DNA of 64,000 bases, taken from Cytophagaceae bacterium ABcell3. Its GTDB lineage: Bacteria; Bacteroidota; Bacteroidia; Cytophagales; Cytophagaceae. The stretch lies in contig CP133159.1 of assembly GCA_030913385.1 (NCBI GenBank), positions 1,386,584-1,450,583 of the forward strand, written 5' to 3'. The position numbers and the translations under genes were made by a program. The first letter of the stretch is position 1; each line of letters begins with the position of its first letter. The notes below the pieces were generated by a model that made no database searches, was not told where the DNA came from, and saw only the letters and a list, made by a program, of their open reading frames with translations. This document shows positions 1 through 9,233 of this stretch, one piece after another.

Positions 1-1085
1 TGACAGAAGGAAGCGAAAACCCATTGTCTGTAGATAGGTCGGCAGGCGAACGTGTCGAGTGGGCTTTTTTAAGTAAAAATGTTTGGAGAGAGCTTCCGCC
101 GGAAAGCATTCTTAAAGATCAAACCAACAACTTTTTGCAAAGTGGTATATTTAGATGCGTTCTCCCTGTGGGGGCAGACGTTGCCAATACGGTGTTGCCT
201 ACTGGGTATCATTGGTTACGTGCCAGAAAAAAGAAAATATCTTACGATGCCGTATGTGAATTCGTAGATGTTAAGGCACAAGTTGTTGAAGCCAAATTTG
301 AAGATAATGGTAATAACACTGGTCATTTAGAACATGGGCTTTCTGAAGAAACCATTTCTAATCTAACTCGGCGTGTAAGCGCTTTTAAAGGAATTGCTCA
401 GCCTTTTCCTTCGTTTGGAGGTCGCTTGCCTGAAGCAGACCTAAGTTTTTATAGGCGTGTGAGCGAACGGCTCAGGCATAAAAATAGGACTGTGTCTTTA
501 TGGGATTATGAACATATGGTTTTAGAGAACTTTCCTCGAATATATAAAGTGAAGTGCCTGAACCATACTTCTGGAGACAATTATCAGTCTCCGGGATATA
601 TAGAAATTGTAGTTATCCCTGATACTGTAAACCAGAAGGTTTATGATATGTTTCAGCCACGGGTGAGTCAAGCTGTGCGTGACCAAATACAAGATTTTGT
701 TAGCGCACGCAGCTCTTTTCATGTCCGTGTAAAAGTACTAAACCCATTGTATCGAGAGGTAAAGGTGAAGCTGAAAGTAAAATTTAAAGCTGGTTATGAG
801 GAAAATTATTACAGGCAGGAAATTCGCCAAGAAATTAACCGGTTTTTGGCTCCTTGGGCTTATGAAAAGGAAACGCTCCCTGAATTTGGGAATTCTTTAC
901 ATAAAAGCTTATTGATACATTTCCTTGAAGGCCTGGAATATGTTGATTATTTAAGAGATGTTGAAATACAGGTAAAGGGATCAGGTGGGGAGTTCGATAA
1001 AGTGTCTTCAGGTTTTGTGCAGGACTCAAACCCTAAAGCTATTTTAGTTCCTGCTGATCGACATTCGGTTGATTTGGTTGAATAA
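1..1085 (+). CDS. eCIS baseplate J-like protein (Afp11/Cis11 type), 5' partial
   Basis: This is the C-terminal part of a baseplate wedge protein of an extracellular contractile injection system. The frame is open from base 3 with no stop before the window edge, so the true start lies outside; the TTG at 24 is just an internal leucine. Recognisable features are the segment YRRVSERLRHKNR followed by WDYEHMVLENFP and VKCLNH (about residues 145-180 counted from base 24), which is typical of the Afp11-like baseplate J family that closes the ring around the hub. It is followed after 23 bases by the second wedge gene, as in other eCIS loci. The family assignment rests on motif recognition and gene order; its exact subunit name is inferred. 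Confidence 0.85.
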   Translation, partial: TEGSENPLSVDRSAGERVEWAFLSKNVWRELPPESILKDQTNNFLQSGIFRCVLPVGADVANTVLPTGYHWLRARKKKISYDAVCEFVDVKAQVVEAKFEDNGNNTGHLEHGLSEETISNLTRRVSAFKGIAQPFPSFGGRLPEADLSFYRRVSERLRHKNRTVSLWDYEHMVLENFPRIYKVKCLNHTSGDNYQSPGYIEIVVIPDTVNQKVYDMFQPRVSQAVRDQIQDFVSARSSFHVRVKVLNPLYREVKVKLKVKFKAGYEENYYRQEIRQEINRFLAPWAYEKETLPEFGNSLHKSLLIHFLEGLEYVDYLRDVEIQVKGSGGEFDKVSSGFVQDSNPKAILVPADRHSVDLVE

Positions 1086-1108
1086 CCTGCAAATAAATTT
1101 TTTTTGAA

Positions 1109-3829
1109 ATGCCTTTTGCTAAACAATATAGTACAATACCTAAAAACGTATCATCTAACGATGATTTGGACTTTGAGTACCTTCGTCGTGAAGGGATTGC
1201 GTACATAGAAAAATTCGGAAGCAAGCTATGGACGGATTATAACACCCATGATCCAGGAATTACTATGCTTGAGGTCTTGTGCTATGCAATTACCGATCTT
1301 GCGAATCGTGCTAGTTTGCCTATGCAAGATATTTTAGGTGGTAAAACTAGCATAGAGGGACAATTTTTTAATGCCGAAGAAATGCTGCCTTCTGCGCCTG
1401 TTACCGCTCTTGATTACCGAAAATTGATAATTGACAGGATAGATGGGGTGAGGAACTGCTGGGTAAGTAAAGAAGAGGTTGTGTTATATGCAGATACCAA
1501 GAACAACAAGTTAGCCTATAATAAAAAGGCATTTGAAGGGACTTCTGAGCACCGTATTGAAGAAGTCAAGGTGCAGGGGTTTTATAAGTTTCTTTTAGAT
1601 GTGCATGAGAACGTAGATTTTGAGGAGGTCAAAGCAAATGTCTTTAAGGTTTATCATCAGAACAGAAATCTATGTGAAGATCTTTTAAAAGTAGAAAAGG
1701 TAGCTTCTTTCCCTGTTCAGGTCTGTGCCAATATAGAGTTGCTTCCTGAAGCTCATGAGGAAGAGGTCTATGCCAACATCTATTTGGCTTTAGAGGATTA
1801 TTTAAATCCTTCTTTTCGGTTTTATTCATTGGCGGAAATGGTAGAAAAAGGGTATGCTACAGAGGATATTTTTGATGGCCCTCCGCCAGTGAATGGCTTT
1901 TTGGATACGAAAGAAGTTAGCAGGGCAGAATTGAAGACGGAGGTAAGGCTTTCGGACATCATTAGTTTAATTATGGAAGTTGATGGTGTCAAGGTTATAA
2001 AAGAGATATCTGTTGGTAGGTGCGATGGAGGGGAAAACCCAGATCGCTGGGTGTTGCCAATACCGGCGGGAGAAAAGCCAGTTTTATGCGATAAGACCAT
2101 TTTTAACCTTTTCAAAGGAGTATTGCCGCTGCACCTTAATCAAAAAAGTGTGGAGCGTGTAAAAAGGAGGATTTTGCGAAGAAAATCAGAACGAAACAAA
2201 GTTTTGCCAGAAGATTTAGCCTTTAAAATTCCCGAAGGTGAAAAATTTGACCTAAGTGCTTACAGTTCTATTCAACATGATCTGCCTGAAGTATACGGTG
2301 TTAGTGATAAAGGTTTGCCAGCACGGGTAGGTAAAGCACGGCTACAAAAAGCGAAACAACTGAAGTCCTATCTTTTGTTTTTTGACCAAGTGCTGGCTTC
2401 TTATTTTAAACACCTGGAAAAGGTAAAGTCAGTGCTTTCTGTGGGGAAGGATTCATCAGGTCAAGAAACCGGCTATACGTATTTTACTCAATTGATCAAG
2501 GACATCAAGGGGGTAGAGGAGATTGTAGATTATCCAGACGATGACGATGAGCTAGGAAGGCGTCTTTTTTATGAACTTGACAATACCACAGAAAGGCGGA
2601 ACCAGATTCTTGATCATCTTATAGCCCGGTTTGCTGAGAACTTTGGGAACTATGCTTTTGCCATGAAAAAGCTCTATGGTGATAGTGCAGACGACCTACT
2701 TTTATATAACAAACAGCGCTTTTTGTCAGGTTATGATGTAATGAGTCGCGATAGGGGCAGTGCCTTTAACTATTATGAACAGCCTCCTGGCAAGCTTTGG
2801 AATTCAGAAAATGTTTCTGGGTTTGTAAAAAGGGTTGCTGGTTTGGCTGGTATAAACTGTATTAACAGAAGAAGCTTTGCTACCTCTTTTATACAGGTTT
2901 ATTTCTATAAGAACAGTGTAGACAAGAGAGAATACCGTTGGCGAATTAGGGACAAGAAAAACCGGATCATGCTTTCTGCAACTAAAGGATACCCTAATGC
3001 CGAAGCTGCGACTGAGGAGCTTTTTTTTGCGATACGCCAGATTGTGGAGTCTGATGAAAGAGTAGTAGAGCACTACCTGGAAAAGAAGACAGAAGAGGTC
3101 TTTGAGGTAGAAAACTTTCAGGTGAGAAAGTCAGCTACTTCGAAAACGTTTAGTTTCAATATTGTTGACCCTGATGGAAGAAACCCAGATTACATTATTG
3201 CGCGGCAGTTTCGAAACCATTCCGATAGGCTAATGGCTTTAGAAGCAGCAAAGGATCTGATCCTTTTTATGAAGAAAGATTTTACGGATGAAGGCATTTA
3301 TTTACTGGAGCATATTCTGCTGTTGCCTGAAAAAGAAGAAGCTACAGAAGACATGTTTCTGCCTATATGTTCAGATGACTGCAACAGCACCGATCCTTAT
3401 TCTTTTAGAGTAAGTATTATTTTACCTGGGTTTGCTTACAGGTTTGCAGATCAAGAGTTTAGGAGGTTTATGGAGAACCTTATTAGAGAAGAGCTGCCTT
3501 CGCATATTTTGGCAAAAATTTGCTGGCCGGGGTATCGTGAAAATACAGAACCTGAAGTGTCAGATAGTGAAGGTTATGACGTGCCTGATGGTTGCAATAA
3601 GGAGACCAATCCATTATTGAAATTTGAATCCGCCTATCAGGAATTTTTAAATGCTAAGGCTTACGTTCATAAAAAACAAGAAAAGTCGGATTATCAAGAA
3701 AATGTAAAAGCGCTCATCTGCGCATTAAATGGTTTACATTCAATTTATCCTTCTGGTAGGTTAATAGACTGTACTAGTGAAGATGTTGAACTAAAGGGCA
3801 GGATTGTCCTTGGAAGAACCACATTGTAA
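1109..3829 (+). CDS. eCIS baseplate wedge protein, Afp12/Cis12 type
   Basis: A 906-residue soluble protein without signal peptide. Near the N terminus (residues 35-60) it carries YIEKFGSKLWTDYNTHDPGI followed by TMLEVLCYAITDL, the hallmark of the long second baseplate J-like protein of Bacteroidota contractile injection systems. The remaining sequence is mixed alpha/beta with no enzymatic motif. In the family this subunit forms the outer wedge of the baseplate and connects to fibres. The ATG at 1109 lies 23 bases after the upstream wedge gene and 19 bases before the next gene, so the three are almost certainly one transcript. Family assignment is strong; the detailed structural role is inferred by analogy to Afp12. 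Confidence 0.85.
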   Translation: MPFAKQYSTIPKNVSSNDDLDFEYLRREGIAYIEKFGSKLWTDYNTHDPGITMLEVLCYAITDLANRASLPMQDILGGKTSIEGQFFNAEEMLPSAPVTALDYRKLIIDRIDGVRNCWVSKEEVVLYADTKNNKLAYNKKAFEGTSEHRIEEVKVQGFYKFLLDVHENVDFEEVKANVFKVYHQNRNLCEDLLKVEKVASFPVQVCANIELLPEAHEEEVYANIYLALEDYLNPSFRFYSLAEMVEKGYATEDIFDGPPPVNGFLDTKEVSRAELKTEVRLSDIISLIMEVDGVKVIKEISVGRCDGGENPDRWVLPIPAGEKPVLCDKTIFNLFKGVLPLHLNQKSVERVKRRILRRKSERNKVLPEDLAFKIPEGEKFDLSAYSSIQHDLPEVYGVSDKGLPARVGKARLQKAKQLKSYLLFFDQVLASYFKHLEKVKSVLSVGKDSSGQETGYTYFTQLIKDIKGVEEIVDYPDDDDELGRRLFYELDNTTERRNQILDHLIARFAENFGNYAFAMKKLYGDSADDLLLYNKQRFLSGYDVMSRDRGSAFNYYEQPPGKLWNSENVSGFVKRVAGLAGINCINRRSFATSFIQVYFYKNSVDKREYRWRIRDKKNRIMLSATKGYPNAEAATEELFFAIRQIVESDERVVEHYLEKKTEEVFEVENFQVRKSATSKTFSFNIVDPDGRNPDYIIARQFRNHSDRLMALEAAKDLILFMKKDFTDEGIYLLEHILLLPEKEEATEDMFLPICSDDCNSTDPYSFRVSIILPGFAYRFADQEFRRFMENLIREELPSHILAKICWPGYRENTEPEVSDSEGYDVPDGCNKETNPLLKFESAYQEFLNAKAYVHKKQEKSDYQENVKALICALNGLHSIYPSGRLIDCTSEDVELKGRIVLGRTTL

Positions 3830-3848
3830 ATAAAGAAATATTTTTGTC

Positions 3849-6800
3849 ATGAGTCAAAAGATTTTTTCATCTGGAACTTACCGTACCTACAAACAAGACC
3901 AGGTACTAACCGATAAACAGCTTAATGAATCTATAGCTTTTTTTGAAAGCCAAGATAGACAGTCACGGGTATTTTTACATGGTGTGGGAATTGTTAATGG
4001 ATTTGAAATATACTGGTCAGGAAATGATACAATAAAGCTCAAGCAAGGTGTTGGTATTACTACTGATGGCGATCTTATTGTTCTGAAAGATGATAAAGGT
4101 TTAGTTTCAGAACTTGAGTTCTCTTATTACAGGCCTTTCGATGATGATAAGGCTAGATATCCCAAGTTTAAAGATCTTGAACTGTTTGAGCTTATTCCTG
4201 AAGATAAAAGACAAAATAATGACGAACAATTAGTTCAGTCACAATGGAGTGATTTTATAGCTGTGCTGTACTTAGAGAGTTATGGTAGAGATCCAGATTT
4301 ATGTGCAGGTATAAATTGCGATAATCAAGGAACAGAGCAGGTCGCTAACCTTAAAATTCTTGTTTGTAAAGAAGGAATTGATAAAATCATCAGTTCTGTT
4401 CATCACGATGATTTTCGTAATGATCCAACTATTCATGAATTAAATAAAATTCGCCTGAAGAGGGTGAGCTTTTCGTCTTTGGGTTCCGGTGAAGAAGCAC
4501 ATGTAGAAGGAAAGTTGAGGAAAGCTTATGAAGAGGTTGTAAATGAAGATATTTTGGGTAAGTTGTCTCAAGAGGTAAGAGTAGTTTTGGAACGTTTCCG
4601 AGAAGGTCATGATGTAAATTTGCTGAAGATTAAGGAAGAAATAGAAGCAAATTATGGTTTTCAATACTTTTATGATTATGTAAAGGATATTATAGATACA
4701 TTTCATGAAATAAAGGCACTTGCTCGTGAGCTACTTCCTGTTTCTCTTCCTTCTGTTGATGCATTTCCGAAACATCTGCTTTTAGGTAAAATGTCCAATG
4801 AATTAGATTCTTATGATTATCGTCATAGGTTTTACCCTGCTCCAACTACTGATTCTGTTCAACGGTATAACAAGTGTAAAAGCCTTGTAAAAAGGTTAAG
4901 GCTACAGTTGCAGTTGTTTAGTTTCAGTACATTGAAGGGAACTGAAAGAGCGACTCTTCGGGAGAATTTGCAGAGGGGAATCCTAATTAACAAGATACCA
5001 TCTATTAATTTAATTGACAATGTGCGAATTGACTTTAACCTAGACCAGAAAATTCCTCCTTTTCATAGACCTGTGCAGCGAAATGAAGTTGATCTGGGAG
5101 GATTAGGTGGGTCTGATGTTAGGATAACCCCTTCGCAACTGCGGGGAAAACTAGGTGATAGGGCAATCCCTTTTTATTACAACCTTTTAGTTAGTGACTA
5201 TGGCGACTTATTGCGCGAACATTGGAACTTTTCTAAAACCCGTCATAATGAGCAGTATGAGGTCTACTCCTATTATCGAGATACTTATCCAGAAGGAGAC
5301 CCAGGGAATGCCCCTCTTGAATATGACCTTGATCCATATGATTTTTTCAGGATTGAAGGTCATCAGGGTAAAAGCTTAGATGAGGTATTGGTAACGATTC
5401 GCCAGCAGGTTAAAGACTATAACCTAGATTTCGATGTAAAGCCGTTGGCATTAGAAGCTTCCAGTATATCTGATATTAATACAGATGACTTCAAAAGCTA
5501 TTTTGGAGATCTTGAGTTAAGCTTTAGCCTTTGGAAAAAAGATATTAAATGTATCTTGGATAACGCTATCAACTTCTTTGATGAAATTCAATTGAACGTG
5601 AAAGAAGATATTGAGGAAGGCGATAAAGAAGAAGACGAAGAAGGAGGGGGTGGTTTAATTGACTATAAAAAACCAATATTTACGATTCCTATGGCGGATG
5701 CTCGTTTTGAGGAATACCCAAGACGTAGCATTGATAGTGTCAATGTGTTAGAAAAGGATCTAAAAAATATTGGAGCTGTTAGAGATGGTGGGCAGGAGTT
5801 TGTTGGAAGCACTACTAAGGACTTTAAAATTGCTTCCGAAAAACTTATACGACAGGAAGGTCATGAAGAGGGAGAGGGTGTTTTGGATTTTTCGGATAAA
5901 AATGTATTAGTTTCTAGATTAAAGGAAAATCAACTAGGGTCTATTAGACAGGTTGTAAAGGAAAGTTCTAATGTAAGAGAGTTGTTAAACTCTGATATTT
6001 ACAACAAATATTTTAGTGGACTTTCTAAAGAGGAACGGAGGGTAATTAATGCTGCTTTGGCTATAGTAGATGTTTTGGAAGCTCTTAAAACCTATGTTTC
6101 CGAAAAGCTGAAAAATTTAACTGATATAGATTTAAAAGCTTATGGAGATAAGCTACAGTCAATAAATGATGAGCTTTCTAGTTTTTTAGCGCTGGCAGAA
6201 ACCTCAGAAATTTCAGAAGCAGAGAAAAGTTACCTGAGGGCGAAAGTTTCATATTACCTTACCGTTGGCTGCTCAATGGAAACTTTGGGCGTCCTTGCCA
6301 CGGAAGTAGAGAAGCGTGAACAAAAAGCTTTGTCTCAACTCAATTTTTTATCCTTTATAAAAAACAATCCTGGTGCAGAGCATCATGCTGGGGTTTCTCG
6401 TGGGGGAACTTTTATCTTGGTTTATAATAAGGACGGTGTGGTTGTTGCCGATTTTATGGTGCCATGGAGATGCTGTTCAGAAGGCATGCCTGTAAACTTT
6501 GTTTTCCAGCTGCCTGAACCAAAGCCTCACCTTAGTTTTGACCGCAATGTGTATTGTCTGGGTGGAGATGATGAGCGGGAAATTACCTTTGATGTATATC
6601 CTTTAGATGGAGACGTAAGGCCACAGGGTGAACTGGATGGTGTGGTTATTGAAGGAAACAGTCTTAAAATTGACTCTGATGTATTTCCTGAAGACCGTTT
6701 AGGAGAACCTGTTTCTTTTACTGTAAATGGGCAAAATGTAGATGCTATTTTAGTAGTGTATAAGCTTCCTGACTTTGAGATAAAGTTAGAACAGGCGGTA

Positions 6801-9227
6801 GTGGGCAAAGCATTGAAGGTAAAAGCCGAGTTGGGATCAGATTATAATATTGCTGGTTTAATCTTTGTTTGGAACTTTGGTGAAATAACTCAGACAGGAG
6901 TGGATGTTGTTGTACCTTTCGAGAGATTAAAACTGGATGAGAATTTTTCTCTAAGAGCGGCCCTTGTTGTTTATCAGGAAGAGATGGGGTGCAGTTATCG
7001 GAAGGAGGCTACTATTGACTTTGCTCACCTGATTCTTGATCGACATATCTACTGTTTGGGAAGTGATAATGAGCAGGAAATCAGCTTTGAGGTATATCCT
7101 TCAGATGGAAATGTGAAGCCGGAGGGTGGACTGAATGGTGTTGTTATTGAAAAAAACAATCTTAAAATTGACCCCAAAACCTTCCCTGAAGACCGTTTAG
7201 GAACCCCTGTTTCTTTTACTGTAAACGGGAAAAGTGTAGATGCAACTTTAACAGTGTATAAACTTCCCGATGTTAAGATAAAAGTAGAACAAGCCATAGT
7301 AGGGTCAGATTTGAAGGTGATGGCTGAAGGGCTTTCTGATTATGATGCTGATAAGTTGACCCTTATCTGGGATTTCGGGCATGAGGTAAAGGCTGAAGGG
7401 GGGCGGGTATCAGTTCCCTTTGATAAACTTAAATTAGGTGAAGAGGGAAGTCTTTCAGTTAAACTCACGGTCCAGGGAGAAAAAAGTGGATGTTTGAATA
7501 CTAAAGAACTTGATGTTTATTTTAACGACGTGTCATTGGAGTTGAAACCTAATGTTTTATGTTATGGTAGCGAAGTGGGGATAATGGTAGATGTGAACCC
7601 TTCTAACGGGGAAATTGTCCCAGAAGGAGTTGATGATTATAAAATAAAGGATGGGGTGCTTACATTCAACTGGGATGCTTTTCCTGAGGATAAATTAAGG
7701 GAACCTATTTCCTTTAAGGTAAACGGGCAGCCGGTAAACGAAAAATTGACTGTTTATCCATTGCCACAATTTAAATTGGAGTTGCCAGTAAATCCAGTTG
7801 CAGGAACAGATATAGAGGTTGCGTCAAGTCCTGTTTATGAAAATGCAGATTACCTGTGGGAGCTTGGAGAGATTACTTCTACAGAAAAAAGGCCAACAAT
7901 CTCATATCGTCAATTGGGTGCTGTCAACAATGAACTAAATGTTGAGCTAACTATTAATGAACATGGCTGCGCTACTACTGAAAAGGGACAAATTGTTTTT
8001 CAAGAGGTATACTTGGAAATGCAGCAAGAAATAATTCTAGGGACACAACAGCAAACTATCAATTTTGACTCAAATGGGCAAGTTCAGCTTAAAGAGAATA
8101 TCTCAAACATTTCAGTAGACAATGTACAGAAAAAGATAAGTGTGGACCCTTCCAACTTTCCTAATAAATGGATCGGTCCCCATATTCGCTTTACGGTAAA
8201 TGGTCTTGACGTTGAAGCTTATTTGGTAGTAAAAGCACCTGAGGTTCCTGAGATTTCAATAGATAAGCATGAATTCTGCGAAGATGACAAAAGTGTTCCT
8301 TTTAAAAATGTACCAGAAGGTATGGTATTATCGGGGAATGGAGTTGTATGGTATGAATCTGGTTATGTTTTTGATCCTGCTCAGGTTACGTGGGGTGATA
8401 AAACTGCTCTTGAGGTTGCCGTAATAGCAGATAGGAAACAGGTTTTAAGGCTTAAGGTATTTAAAAAGCCTAATGTTGGTCTAGAGTATTCCATAAAAGA
8501 CAACCGAACATATTTATCCGTTTTTGGACTTTTGGAAGAGGCTTCTCTTTATAAGTGGATTGTATTGGATGGTAACGATCGGCAGCTGGAAAGTTTTGAA
8601 ACTAATGAACCGCACTTAAATTTGGACATCTCTCGTTTTAGAGGTAATGATCTTATTCAGGTAAGGGTATTTGCTCAAATTAGTGGTGTTTGTAGGAGTG
8701 CCGAAGGGGCAATAGAAATTCCTTTAACTGAAAAGCCTGAGGAAAGAGGATGTATTGAGCAAGGGGTAACGGAGGTTGAAAAATATGACTTTAGGAATGC
8801 GCCTAAAGTTTTACATCGCCACGAAGCATTCATTAGTTTTACAAGTTTTTGGAATAAGGTGAAAGAAGGTCCTAAATTATTCTTAAGTGGGGAGCAAAAT
8901 GAATTGGTCAATGAATCTTACATGAAGTTTTTTGACATATTGCTTGGTTTGCTAGAAGAGGGGGAAATGGATAAATCGTTTGAGCCTTTCGTTTCAGATA
9001 GCATTAAGATGTTTTTTGTTTTATTAAAATGTCAGGGAAAAATGCCTTCTGAAGAATCTAATGAAGTTTTTGGACGTATGCAAATTTTCCTTAACTGGAG
9101 TATCCATCAGGGGCAGGATCTGGAAAAATTAATTAGATTTTTGGAAATATATGTAAAAGAGGAGGTGCAAAATGAACAGGCTTTAGAATGGGCATATGAC
9201 TTTCTGGAAATGTTGAACACAAGGTAA
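3849..9227 (+). CDS. giant eCIS-associated repeat protein, tail-fibre candidate
   Basis: A 1792-residue protein without signal peptide or membrane segment. The N-terminal part (residues 1-90, beginning MSQKIFSSGTYR) looks like a compact attachment domain. A helical region follows, then an acidic glycine linker near residues 585-600. From about residue 895 there are four tandem Ig/PKD-like repeats of 159-169 residues starting near 895, 1061, 1230 and 1389, each with a CxG motif near its start and a conserved FPEDRLG.PVSFTVNG block, plus a half repeat near 1468. The last 200 residues are helical and unrelated. It sits between the second wedge gene and the tape-measure gene, the slot of the fibre gene afp13. 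I see this as a large surface-exposed or fibre-like component; that function is inference, since there is no similarity I recognise to adenovirus-type fibre knobs. Confidence 0.7.
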   Translation: MSQKIFSSGTYRTYKQDQVLTDKQLNESIAFFESQDRQSRVFLHGVGIVNGFEIYWSGNDTIKLKQGVGITTDGDLIVLKDDKGLVSELEFSYYRPFDDDKARYPKFKDLELFELIPEDKRQNNDEQLVQSQWSDFIAVLYLESYGRDPDLCAGINCDNQGTEQVANLKILVCKEGIDKIISSVHHDDFRNDPTIHELNKIRLKRVSFSSLGSGEEAHVEGKLRKAYEEVVNEDILGKLSQEVRVVLERFREGHDVNLLKIKEEIEANYGFQYFYDYVKDIIDTFHEIKALARELLPVSLPSVDAFPKHLLLGKMSNELDSYDYRHRFYPAPTTDSVQRYNKCKSLVKRLRLQLQLFSFSTLKGTERATLRENLQRGILINKIPSINLIDNVRIDFNLDQKIPPFHRPVQRNEVDLGGLGGSDVRITPSQLRGKLGDRAIPFYYNLLVSDYGDLLREHWNFSKTRHNEQYEVYSYYRDTYPEGDPGNAPLEYDLDPYDFFRIEGHQGKSLDEVLVTIRQQVKDYNLDFDVKPLALEASSISDINTDDFKSYFGDLELSFSLWKKDIKCILDNAINFFDEIQLNVKEDIEEGDKEEDEEGGGGLIDYKKPIFTIPMADARFEEYPRRSIDSVNVLEKDLKNIGAVRDGGQEFVGSTTKDFKIASEKLIRQEGHEEGEGVLDFSDKNVLVSRLKENQLGSIRQVVKESSNVRELLNSDIYNKYFSGLSKEERRVINAALAIVDVLEALKTYVSEKLKNLTDIDLKAYGDKLQSINDELSSFLALAETSEISEAEKSYLRAKVSYYLTVGCSMETLGVLATEVEKREQKALSQLNFLSFIKNNPGAEHHAGVSRGGTFILVYNKDGVVVADFMVPWRCCSEGMPVNFVFQLPEPKPHLSFDRNVYCLGGDDEREITFDVYPLDGDVRPQGELDGVVIEGNSLKIDSDVFPEDRLGEPVSFTVNGQNVDAILVVYKLPDFEIKLEQAVVGKALKVKAELGSDYNIAGLIFVWNFGEITQTGVDVVVPFERLKLDENFSLRAALVVYQEEMGCSYRKEATIDFAHLILDRHIYCLGSDNEQEISFEVYPSDGNVKPEGGLNGVVIEKNNLKIDPKTFPEDRLGTPVSFTVNGKSVDATLTVYKLPDVKIKVEQAIVGSDLKVMAEGLSDYDADKLTLIWDFGHEVKAEGGRVSVPFDKLKLGEEGSLSVKLTVQGEKSGCLNTKELDVYFNDVSLELKPNVLCYGSEVGIMVDVNPSNGEIVPEGVDDYKIKDGVLTFNWDAFPEDKLREPISFKVNGQPVNEKLTVYPLPQFKLELPVNPVAGTDIEVASSPVYENADYLWELGEITSTEKRPTISYRQLGAVNNELNVELTINEHGCATTEKGQIVFQEVYLEMQQEIILGTQQQTINFDSNGQVQLKENISNISVDNVQKKISVDPSNFPNKWIGPHIRFTVNGLDVEAYLVVKAPEVPEISIDKHEFCEDDKSVPFKNVPEGMVLSGNGVVWYESGYVFDPAQVTWGDKTALEVAVIADRKQVLRLKVFKKPNVGLEYSIKDNRTYLSVFGLLEEASLYKWIVLDGNDRQLESFETNEPHLNLDISRFRGNDLIQVRVFAQISGVCRSAEGAIEIPLTEKPEERGCIEQGVTEVEKYDFRNAPKVLHRHEAFISFTSFWNKVKEGPKLFLSGEQNELVNESYMKFFDILLGLLEEGEMDKSFEPFVSDSIKMFFVLLKCQGKMPSEESNEVFGRMQIFLNWSIHQGQDLEKLIRFLEIYVKEEVQNEQALEWAYDFLEMLNTR

Positions 9228-9233
9228 TATATA

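Noticed and set aside
3839-3846. TATTTTTG as a promoter for the 1792-residue protein gene.
   Set aside because: It is only 3 bases from the start codon and has no -33 element, so it is most likely chance in an AT-rich gap within an operon.
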